64,000 nt of DNA from Ceratopteris richardii. Lineage: Eukaryota > Streptophyta > Polypodiopsida > Polypodiales > Pteridaceae. Made by a program: the position numbers and the translations under genes. The first letter of the stretch is position 1. Each line of letters begins with the position of its first letter. The notes below the pieces were generated by a model, which ran no database searches, was not told where the DNA came from, and was given only the letters and a program-made list of their open reading frames with translations. Positions 55,480 to 64,000 of the stretch are shown here, in pieces. The stretch is from positions 86,047,598 to 86,111,597 of the forward strand of contig CM035427.1 in NCBI GenBank assembly GCA_020310875.1. Direction: 5' to 3'.

Positions 55480-57490
55480 TCCCTGAAGAACTAGTTGCTA
55501 TTAAAGTTATAATTGCTCCCATATTTGCAATCGGGTTGAAAAGCTCATCATAATCTATGCCTTCTGTTTGTTTAAATACTTTGGCAACCAATCTATGTTT
55601 ATGTCTAGCAAGTGAACCATCAACATTCCTCTTTACTCTAAAAACCCATTTGTTTGGAACAATCTTCCTACCGTCCTTCTTTGGCACTAGCCCCCATGTG
55701 TGATTATCTTGGAGAGATTTGATCACCTCTTTCATAGCTTGCTTCCATTACTTTTGTGTGCAAGCTTCTTCATATGTCTCAAGCTCTTTGTCTTTGATGA
55801 CCTGCATTATGAATGAAAAATGTTTTGCCATGCAACTATCATAACTCAACCTTTGAGTTGGATACCTTGTCCTTGAAGATCTTCACTTGCATGTATCTCA
55901 CTGTTGGGAGTAGCACTTGCTTATTTAGCTCTCACATTCTTCTTCACTTGCATGTATCTCACTGTTGGGAGTAGCACTTGCTTATTTAGCTCTACTATAA
56001 GCTAGATTTGGAGATAAAGAATGACTTCCAAGTCCCCCCTCCATGTTGAACATTCTTCATTGAATGTAGACAGCTTTGGACCTAAAATCTTAATGCTTGA
56101 TTGATGACTTATCTTTGATTAGTTCCTACATAATCATCACAATCTTCTTCAAGAACCTTTTACCTTCCTTGATCTTCATACTATGGACTTAGTCCATCAA
56201 AGACCACATCTCAGGAGACTCTTACTTCCTCTGTTGTAGGGTTTTAACACTTATATCCTTTTTTATCCATTGAGTAGCCGATGAAAATGCACTCTTGTGG
56301 CTTTGCTTCCATCCCTGTTCTAATCTCTTGTGGAATGTGAGCAAAGCAAACACGTCCAAAAACTTCGGGGTGTGTAAGATCATGTTTCTTATTAGAATCT
56401 CCTCTGGTTTCAAGTGATGTATTCTTGATGTTGTGCACATATTCACCAAGTAAATGGTGGTTGTAGTAACTTTAGGCCAATAATACAATGTTACCTTCAT
56501 CTCGTTAAGCATGCATCTTGCGACTTCAATTATTTTTCTATTTTTTGTCTTAGCTGCTCCATTTTGTTGAGGTGTATACCTACAAGCAAACTACCTTTTG
56601 ATCCCATTCTCTTGTAGAAAATCTGAAAATTCTTTGGAGAAGTATTCCCCTTCACCATTGGACCTTGAGGTTTTGACAGACGTTCCTATTTATTTTTCAA
56701 CTTGATTTTTGAATCTCTTGAATATATAGAGCACATTTGATTTTTGCTTCATACAAAACAATCATACCTTTCTTGAGTGATCATCAATGAAGGTGTCAAA
56801 AAATCTATTACCAGCCATTGACGACTCTTAAGTAGGTCCCCATACATCTGTATGTATCAAGTCCAAGAAATTTGGGGCCACATAATTGCTACTCTTGAAT
56901 GGTTGCCTTATTTGCTTTCCTAGTTGACAAGCTTCACATAACTCATGTAGTCAGACACTATAAAATTTTGGAAGACCTCTTACCACCTCATGTTCGCTCA
57001 TGTCCTTTCGCTTTCGAATGTTGATGTGTCCTATCCTTTTGTGTCTTAAGTCCCAACTCTGAAATGTTTTTGTTCTCAAATGGAATGTACAGGACCTTTC
57101 CATGTGGATGTTGGACGTCCAAAGTGCAGATCCTTCCTTCTCTTCTACTTTGGGCAATGACCTCAAAAACTTCATTTCAATTCTTTATGAAGCACCCATT
57201 CTCATTGAATATGACATGGTAACACTTCTCTAAAATTTTTCCTATTGAAATCAAGTTCTTTAAAATTGTAGGAACATGAAAAACATTAGATAGTACCTTT
57301 GCTCTAGTTGTATCTTAGAGCCTTATATCTCCAATATGTTGAATCATGTGTTGAATATCATCACTTGTTTCAACACATCCTTTTCCACTTGGTACCTATA
57401 GATTAGTGAATAAAACTTCTTGGCATGACATATGGTTACTACTCTATAGATTAGTGAATAAAACTTCTTGGCATGAAATATGGTTACTAC
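55480..57490 (-). pseudogene. J: copia integrase-RT fragment
   Basis: 57175-56951 encodes a GAG-pre-integrase remnant (FQSWDLRHKRIGHINIRKRKDM...LPK). 56850-56550 keeps rve relics (frameshifted FDTFIDDHSRKV-like text). 56512-56222 has YWPKVTTTTIYLVNMC, SLETRGDSNKKHDLTHPEVFGRVCFAHIP and ECIFIGYSMDKKGYKC. 55735-55500 starts RT: MKEVIKSLQDNHTWGLVPKKDGRKIVPNKWVFRVKRNVDG, RHKHRLVAK. RT is cut by G at 55480. A different copia lineage from A, B and D. Confidence 0.85.
55881..55993. repeat. 61-bp tandem duplication in J
   Basis: CTTCACTTGCATGTATCTCACTGTTGGGAG and flanks occur at 55881 and 55942, essentially identical, so the duplication is recent. Confidence 0.93.
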
Positions 57491-57491
57491 T
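57396..57491. repeat. 48-bp tandem duplication at the J/A4 junction
   Basis: CTATAGATTAGTGAATAAAACTTC and flanks occur at 57396 and 57444 with one or two differences. The second unit ends exactly where the A4 LTR begins. Confidence 0.93.
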
Positions 57492-57740
57492 CTTGATATA
57501 TTTAGGTAGTGATGTGTGTGAACAAACTAGCTGGACTCCCTAGGCACTTTTTTCCCTCTTTAGGGGTTTTTTCCCTTGACTTGGATATACACCTATAACG
57601 GCCCTAATGGGTGTCTTATCTTTGTACATTTTCTTGGTAATACATTTAGTATTGTGTGTTGTGCTCCAAGATTCTTCTTCTTCCTTGTGATGTTCATGTC
57701 CTTCCGCACAGCTAAAACTCTAACAATTGATATCAGATCT
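57491..57740 (+). repeat. A4 5' LTR and primer binding site
   Basis: 235 bp, TCTTGATATATTTAGG (TG changed to TC) to CTCTAACA, followed by ATTGATATCAGATCTGG, a mutated initiator tRNA-Met site. Confidence 0.88.
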
Positions 57741-57883
57741 GGTCATGGCTTCAATTGGTATCATGTGCTATTCACTAGTATAAGCTCCTAAAAGTCTGCT
57801 ACAGGTTTGGTAGAACTTGACATGGTAGTTTTTTTCAAAATTTTTAGATACAATAATTTTTCTGCATTAGGGTAGTTTAGACA

Positions 57884-58111
57884 GTGGCCATGGCTGAAAG
57901 TAGTGATGTATTCCGTATGTTGGCTATTGTAGAAAACTTGGATGGTACCAGCTACCCATTATGGGCTTATATGATGCATCATGTATTGGATGCAAAAGGC
58001 ATGTGGAGTATTGTGCAAGGTATTGAAAAATGTCACATTACATCTCCAAATAAAGTTACTAAAGGTGATGCAAATGGCATTGAAGATGATGATATTCGTC
58101 AGGTTCCTATT
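57884..58111 (+). pseudogene. A4 gag N-terminus
   Basis: The ATG at 57884 starts MAMAESSDVFRMLAIVENLDGTSYPLWAYMMHHVLDAKGMWSIVQGIEKC, then EDDDIRQVPI. This is the only copy of family A here with the complete Gag start and no stop, and it serves to define the start for the others. It is cut by A5's LTR. Confidence 0.88.
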
Positions 58112-58355
58112 TGTTGATATATTTAGGTAGTGATGTGTGTGAACACTCTAGAACCGACGGGGCACGTTTTTCCCTCTTTAGGAGGTTTTTTCCCGCGGCT
58201 TGTATATATGCCTATTGCCCTAATGGGATGCTTATCTTTGTACATTCTCTAGTAATACATTCAGTATTGTGTGTTGTGCTCCAAGCTTCTTCTCCTTCCT
58301 TGTGCTATTCGCATGCTTCTCCAGATGTCTATCTCCAACAATTGGTATCAGAGTA
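58112..58355 (+). repeat. A5 5' LTR and primer binding site
   Basis: The LTR is 58112-58340 (229 bp), TG...CA intact, with TATA-like TTGTATATATGC near 58200. The primer site TTGGTATCAGAGTAGG follows. Confidence 0.93.
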
Positions 58356-58532
58356 GGTCGTCGTTTCATCTAGGGCACTGTCAACACTCCTCCATTTGCA
58401 GTCTCAGAATCCCACGAATTTTGATGAGCATACTTTCGCTCTGTGGTGCCGAAATCACGATCTGAGCTCGTTTCGGCCTCCAAACACACTATCGCAACGC
58501 TTGTGCAGGCTATTTCTTCTTTTTGTGCCATA

Positions 58533-59330
58533 TTCCTATTCGTGCTGCCGTTTCTGCTGCACTTACTGTAGAGCAGATTCACTAGGATGGCAGAGATGCC
58601 CAGACACATGCGTTGATAGCTTTATTTGTCAAACGTGCCGTTATTCCTCATATTCGCTCTTGCAGAACAGCTAAGGATGCTTGGGATACACTTACCACAT
58701 TGTACCAAGCTAGGAATGAGGCTTGTGTTGCTTACCTCCAAAAACAGTTGGAGAGTGAGCACATGAATGAAGGTGATTCTATGGATAATTTCCTAATGAA
58801 GATCAAAGATTTGAAGGAACAGCTGATTTTCGCTGATGAGGTTATACGAGATAGCTCACTTGTGCAGATCGTTCTAAATGGTCTTCCTAATTCATATCAG
58901 ACTTTTGCTTCTACTCTTTGGTTGATGATGAAAGGCAATCCAAATGCCTTATCATTTGAGGAGTTTGTGTTTGTTCTGTTGTAGGAAGATCACTCCAGGG
59001 AGAACAGGTCCATTATGCGAGTTGCAGATCAAGCTTTCCTAGCTAGTCAGAAGGGCAAAGGAAAACGGAGCCTTCAACTAGTAAGCAGAAATCTGCTAAT
59101 TTTGCATATTCGAAGAAGGAAGATAAAGATGAGAAGAAATTAGAAAAGCAAAAAATTGTTTTATAAGTACTGTAAAGGGAATGATCATATCATAAAGAAC
59201 TATCCAAACTGGCTGCTAAAGAGGCAAAGAAGAAAGAGGCTGGAATGGTTGTTGCAAAGTCTCTACACCAAAAACAGAGTCTGCTAATCTTGTGCAGGAA
59301 GAAGAATGGGCATTTACTACTGTCTGCACT
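58533..59330 (+). pseudogene. A5 gag, N-terminus deleted
   Basis: The leader jumps straight to IPIRAAVSAALTVEQIH at about 58533, removing the ATG and about 70 codons. Then follow ALIALFVKRAVIPHIRSCRTAKDAWDTLTTLYQARNEA, QLESEHMNEGDSMDNFLMKIKDLKEQL, and LNGLPNSYQTFASTLW. A TAG at 58982-58984 lies in LLQED. The knuckle near 59160 reads KYCKGNDHIIKNY, with two Cys lost. Confidence 0.88.
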
Positions 59331-59334
59331 TCTG

Positions 59335-59900
59335 GCCCATCTTCTCATGAGCAGTGCATGTCTGCAGTAGACTCAGATGTCTGGTATTTTGATAGTGGGA
59401 CAACCAAACATATTACCTCACAACACAGTTTCTTCTCTTCACTCGAGCCTGCCTCTATAGGAATCCTGTTATGGGAGTTGCTAAGATCATTTTGACTACT
59501 GCTGATGGTAGTTCTTTCACTTTGTCAGATGCTTTATTTGTGCTAGGGATCAAGAAGAACCTGTTATCAGTTTCTACATTAGCCAAGATTGTCTTGGTTG
59601 TGAAAATTTGTTGATGACAGGCGTACAGTTCATGATCTGTCAAATGGCGATGTGATTATTGCTTCCGGCATTTTATGTCGTGGGCTGTATAAGCTCATAG
59701 AATGTGAAAGATTTGTAAATGATTTGGCATGTGCAGTAAATGATTCTCAGGGTATGTTAGATGCAAAGCTTTGGCATGCACGCTTTGGTCATCTGAATTT
59801 TGCTAGTTTGCTACGCCTGTAGAAATCTGAAATGGTTTCCTCTTTGCCCAAACTTGAAGCACCTGGAAAACATGTTTGTGAAGGCTATATTTTGGGCAAA
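59335..59900 (+). pseudogene. A5 protease and GAG-pre-integrase
   Basis: Protease start WYFDSGTTKHITSQHSFFSSLEPA (about 59382), a deletion near 59462, then LSDALFVLGIKKNLLSVSTLAKI, LWHARFGHLNFASLLRL, a TAG at 59820, and CEGYILGKM with the second zinc Cys changed to Tyr. A frameshift near 59605 also breaks it. Confidence 0.85.
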
Positions 59901-60860
59901 ATGTAGTGTTCATCCTTTCCAAAAGATGGTTCAATTTGGGCTACTCAGAAATTGCAGCTTGTATATAGTGATGTCTATGGTCCTATGCAGACACCTTCTT
60001 TTGGGAATTATCTTTACTTCATGACTTTCATCGATGATTTCTCTAGGCATGCATGGGTATATCCATTGAAGGCAAAGTCCAAAGTGTTCATGTGCTTCAA
60101 ACAGTTTTTGGTTTTGGCTGAAAATCTATCAGCATGTAAAATGGACACCCTCCATTCTGATCGAGGGGGGAATATATGTCTTCTGATTTTAATGCATTTC
60201 GGGCTGAACATGGGATAAAACACCAGTGTACAGTGTCGTATACACCTCAACAGAATGGAGTTTTTGAACAAAAGAACATGTCACTCATGAGAGATGGCGA
60301 GGTGTATGGTCAAGAGTCAGGCTTTACCACATAGTTTCTGGCTTGAGACTGTCATGTGTGCATCATATGTACTTAACAAGTGTCCTACTAAAGCGCTGCA
60401 GTCTATCACTCCATATGAGGCTTGGCATGATCGCAAGCCATATATTGCTCATCTGTGTGTTTTTGGTTGTTTGGCATATGCATTAGTGCATGAACAACAT
60501 CACAGAAAATTGGATGATAAAGCAGTAAAATGTATTTTTGTTGGGTACAGTTCTGAAAGTAAAGGCTATCGTCTGTATCATCCACTGACTAAACGCATTC
60601 TGGTTAGCCGTGATGTTGTTTTTGTGGAAGATGCTATTCAGCTATTGCTTTCATGTACTAAGGAGACATCTGTTAGCTCCAATGACATGTATGATAGTTT
60701 GATGCCTCTTTTTACAGGTGGACAGTCTAGTGTTGGTCCTAATGAGGCAACTTCTTAGCCTCTGCAGGTTTCATGTGATGATGCAGATCATTCCATTTCT
60801 GATGCAGATTTACATGATGCATTAGTTGATGAGAGAGCTGATATTGAGCAGGCAAAAACT
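59901..60860 (+). pseudogene. A5 integrase and linker
   Basis: 59952-60170 reads LVYSDVYGPMQTPSFGNYLYFMTFIDDFSRHAWVYPLKAKSKVF and HSDRGG, with a two-base loss in the G run at about 60164. Then come QCTVSYTPQQNGVFE and 60294-60758: MARCMVKSQALPHSFWLETV, CPTKALQSITPYEAWHDRKP, FGCLAYALVHEQHHRKLDDKAVKCIFVGYSSESKGYRLYHP. This is the most complete integrase tail of family A here. Confidence 0.9.
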
Positions 60861-61620
60861 ATGCCAAAATGGCTGGTGCAGACTTTGCATGAAAGAAAAT
60901 TAGATGCACCTCTGTCATATCGTACTCGTTCAAGCTCTCATAGTGCCTCTTTTGCGTCAGATTGCTATGTTATGGCTGCATCTAGTCTCTGTGATGAGAA
61001 TGAGCCTGTTTCGTTTGATGAAGCACAAAATTCAGAAAATTGGATGGCTGCTATGCAATCTAAATATGATGCAAAAATGAAGAATGGTACTTGGTCTTTA
61101 TGTGACTTGCCTCCTAGCAAGAAGGCCATTGGCTCTAAGTGGGTATACAAGCTAAAGCATAAGCCTGATGGTACAGTTGACAGGTATAAGGCTAGGCTTG
61201 TTACAAAGGGTTATGCACAGGAAAGAGGCATTGATTTTGATGAGACCTTTGCACCTACATGCCGTATGACTACTGTTCGGAGCATTTGTGCACTTGCAGC
61301 CCATCATGGTTGGAATGTATATCAATTGGACATTAAAACTGCATTTTTGAATGGTGACTTGCATGAAGAAGTGTATGTTTTTCAGCCCTATGGCTTTGTG
61401 TAGAAAGGGCATGAAAACCAGGTGTGCAGGTTAAAGAAGGCATTATATGGTTTAAAGCAAGCACCACATGCTTGGTATGCACTATTTGGGCATTCAGTTT
61501 ATGCAAGTTGATGGTGGAATGGCTTTGTATCAAACGAAATATATTGACACATTATTGCAACATTTTGGCCTTGAAGACCGTAAGCCTATTGCCACTCCTA
61601 TGGAGACGGGTTTACGTTTG
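60861..61620 (+). pseudogene. A5 reverse transcriptase, catalytic segment deleted
   Basis: 60861-61400 is open: MPKWLVQTLHERKLDAPLSYRTRS, NGTWSLCDLPPSKKAIGSKWVYKLKHKPDG, YKARLVTKGYAQERGIDFDETFAPTCRM, LDIKTAFLNGDLHEEVYVFQ. TAG at 61401-61403, then LKKALYGLKQAPHAWY joins directly to the HYLGIQFMQ region at about 61478. The YVDD catalytic segment present in A1 and A2 is absent. Confidence 0.92.
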
Positions 61621-62331
61621 AGTCTTCATGATGCTGGAGATGCATTTGATGTTGTTCTCTATCAGCATGCTGTTGGATGCTTGATTTACTTATGCATTAC
61701 TCGGCCAGATATTCAGTTTGCTATCTCACAGATGAGCAGGTTTATGCATTACCCAGGAGTCAAGCATTGGCAGGCGGTTAAGCGCATCTTTCACTACTTG
61801 AGTGATACTCAGCTACTTGGGTTGTTTTATCCCAAGGGTGGATCACTACCGCCAAATTTGCATGCTTTTTCTGACTCTGGTTGGGTTGGTTGCTATGACA
61901 CTCATGTGTCCACTAGTGGCTTTTGCTTCATGCTTGGTAGCTCATGTATATCTTGGTTGAGCAAGAAGCAGCCTACTGTGGCCACTTTCAGTTGTGAAGC
62001 TGAGTATAGGGCAACTTTCACAACTACTATTGAGTGTGTGTGGCTCAGACGCCTTATGCCTGATTTGGGTGTTGGTTAGAATTCTACCACCACCATCTTC
62101 ACTGACAGTCAGAGCGCATTGGCAGTTGCGAGGAACCCTGTGTTCCATGCTCACACTAAGCACATTGAGGTGCATTATCACTATGTCAGGGAGAGGTTCT
62201 CTGCTGGGGAGATCAGCTTGGCATATGTGCCCACGTAGGAGAACATTGTAGACCTTTTCACGAAGGCTCTACCCAGGGAGAAGTTTGAAGCTTTCCGCAA
62301 AGCTTTGGGCTTACTTCCTTTTGTGGAGTGA
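61621..62331 (+). pseudogene. A5 RNase H
   Basis: 61468-62076 is open: CLIYLCITRPDIQFAISQMSRFMHYPGVKHWQAVKRIFHYLSDT, HAFSDSGWVGCYDTHVSTSGFCF (SDSDW changed to SDSGW), SWLSKKQPTVATFSCEAEYRA. A TAG at 62077-62079 and another at 62236 precede IFTDSQSALAVARN, HAHTKHIEVHYHYVRERF and DLFTKALPREKFEAF, ending at 62331. Confidence 0.9.
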
Positions 62332-62394
62332 CTTCCACATAGCTTGGCACTTCCTTATACATGAGTGCGAGCTACTTGTTCACCGCATCACTCC

Positions 62395-62638
62395 CAGGGG
62401 GGATTTGTTGATATATTTAGGTAGTGATGTGTGTGAACACTCTACGACCGCCGAGACACTTTTTTCCCTCTTTAGGAGGTTTTTTCCCCTCGGCTTGTAT
62501 ATACGCCTATTGCCCTTTAAATGGGCTACTTATCTTTGTACATTCTCTAGTAATACATTCAATATTGTGTGATGTGCTCCAAGCTTCTTCTCCTTCCTTG
62601 TGTTGTTCGCGTGCTTCCGCAGACGTCGATCTCCAACA
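62395..62638 (+). repeat. A5 polypurine tract and 3' LTR
   Basis: CCCAGGGGGGATT precedes the LTR 62406-62638 (233 bp, TG...CA). The right copy of CTATT follows. Confidence 0.93.
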
Positions 62639-62680
62639 CTATTCATGCTATGGTTTTTGTTGCACCTACGATAGAGAAAC

Positions 62681-64000
62681 TTTGAAATCCAAGGTTGAAG
62701 AGGGTTTCATTTGTGTCCATGAGAATAAAGCTCTAAATATTTTTGATACCTTTATGACTTGGACTTGCCCATTTTTTAAAGTGAAAGACCTCAACATGCT
62801 AGCCTTTGTACCATTTCACTATATCCAACATCTTGTCAAAATAGATATTCTCCAAACTACCACTCAACCTGAGTAACAAGATACTAGAAAATCCTTGGGA
62901 ACCATCTCTAAATCCAAAACTATAGATCACGAAAAACCTCACAATCTTAAGACATGGTGTACCAACCAATCAACAATTTGTGGAACTTCCACCAAAAATG
63001 TATGGATCTCACACAAAGAGGAGAAAAAAATCTATGACATACTTCGTATCCCCTCTTAACTCTATTGTATCTTGCTTATTTTTAATCAAGTTCACGTTTT
63101 TATCAATATATAGAAACAAATTATGTAACTTCCACCACTCGTTTCTATCTAGCCATGACAATTAGTATGTCCTCTGGTGTGTTTGTCCTTGGTAAACCTA
63201 CATGTCATGCAATTACTTTAGAACTTCAAGGTCCTATAAGAGACATGGCAGTTTTCTTTTGTTACATTACATGTTCATCACTCATCAACATATATATGCA
63301 CACTTATTGCAAACCTGAACCACCAATTTGCCCATCAAATTATTTGAAATATCATTTTTACATCAGGATGTCTTGCACAAGTCACATTGTGGTCCTCAAA
63401 GAGTATCACTTTCTTAACAATCAACTGATCAAGAAACATCTATACAAACCTTTCATTTTCATGTAATGATGCTATCTCCACTTGAGAAATGGATAAACAA
63501 ACTTTCTTGTTTTCTTGTCTCTAATGAAGATGAATCAAGCTTAAATCTATTATCTTCATCCTTGGGTAAAAATACATGAGACCACCCCTTCATCCGTAAT
63601 CAATGGCTTTGAAGGTAACCTTGAAGTTCAATAACAATGAGTTATGGCCACTTTTGAGCATTTAGGTAGTGTGGTAAACAAAAGCTATTGGAAAGGGTTG
63701 TGTGAAAAACCATGGGAAGTCATTAGAATGACTTCATCACTTGGGTACTATGACACTTGGAATTCATAGTGATGAATTCATTCCAATGAATTCCCATAGA
63801 TCCATACGTTTTAAGTTTTTTTTTTACTTATGTCAATTGAATTCGTGTTGGGCCTTAAACATATCCTTCAACTCATGGAAACTTAGCTGATTTGAAGTCA
63901 AATCCATGAATTCTTGCTACCCATGAAGTCTAAAAACATTCCCATGGCTTCCCATGTCTAATAAAATTTTAGAATCTTCTTTTAGAATCTTTCAAAGAAT
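62681..64000. other. Right-end interval, no gene recognised
   Basis: After the A4 gag remnant there is AT-rich sequence with short open frames (62980-63165, 63155-63466) that show no family features. No LTR end or retroelement motif was found. Confidence 0.5.

Larger units (their letters stand above)
58112..62638 (+). mobile_element. A5: Ty1/copia retrotransposon with both LTRs and TSD
   Basis: 5' LTR 58112-58340 and 3' LTR 62406-62638 are flanked by the perfect duplication CTATT (58107-58111 and 62639-62643). Deletions removed the gag start (near 58532) and about 190 bp of RT including YVDD (near 61478). The LTRs differ at roughly 15-20 positions by eye, so it is older than E1 but clearly younger than B1. 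Confidence 0.95.
57491..62680 (+). mobile_element. A4: family A 5' portion, split by A5
   Basis: 5' LTR 57491-57725, primer site and shortened leader, and the gag start at 57884 are interrupted after RQVPI by A5 (58112-62638). The gag resumes at 62639-62680 with HAMVFVAPTIE-like text, then A4 ends. The 5-bp CTATT is on both sides of A5, so A5 landed inside A4. Confidence 0.9.

Noticed and set aside
62980..63466. Open frames at the right end as a gene
   Set aside because: Short, with ordinary AT-rich composition and no motif or paralogue in the window.

Overview
The window is a plant nuclear intergenic region made almost entirely of nested, decayed LTR retrotransposons. The evidence is Ty1/copia and Ty3/gypsy polyproteins of plant type, tRNA-iMet-type primer binding sites next to TG...CA LTRs, 5-bp target-site duplications (TSDs), and AT-rich DNA with no recognisable host gene. 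The density of old nested copies suggests a very large plant genome (perhaps a gymnosperm or a large-genome monocot). That placement is inference; nothing here identifies a species.

I use letters as local family names. A: copia, LTR about 230 bp starting TGTTGATATATTTAGG. B: copia, LTR about 297 bp, gag-pol of Tnt1/Tork type. C and J: other copia fragments. D: copia, LTR 293 bp, proteins related to A. E: gypsy, LTR about 500 bp. F, G, I and M: one chromodomain-bearing gypsy family, LTR about 690 bp. H, K and L: other gypsy relics.

Layout. B1 (minus) runs 167-11852 with TSD ATAAT, and A1 (plus, 2546-9477) is nested inside it. K, a gypsy gag-protease relic, fills about 12170-13855. D1 (plus, 13864-17430) has lost its RT and 3' end and abuts A2 (plus, 17430-21589). 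E1 (22704-25317, TSD AGTTA) is a short, structurally complete, young non-autonomous gypsy derivative. From 25318 to 29577 there is unassigned DNA with large microsatellites. E2 (29578-30624) keeps an integrase tail and 3' LTR and abuts D2 (minus, 30625-32508). L, a gypsy integrase tail, precedes B2 (minus, 32989 to about 37917). C gag and two tandem-repeat tracts follow, then F1 (minus, 42775-45108), the A3a/A3b fragments, H (minus, 46994 to about 51300), I and G (52066-55479), and J (55480-57490). A4 (from 57491) is split by A5 (58112-62638, TSD CTATT). The right end has no recognisable gene.

No element looks autonomous. Every pol has stops, frameshifts or deletions; for example A5 lacks the RT YVDD segment and B1 lacks the protease Asp. 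E1 is the youngest, with roughly 8 differences between its two 496-bp LTRs. I found no undescribed multigene system. The most informative signals are E1's structure and antisense tRNA-like module, codons that appear as CAG, TAG or CAA in different copies of family A, an FG-rich N-terminal Gag segment in H, and several local tandem amplifications inside retroelements.
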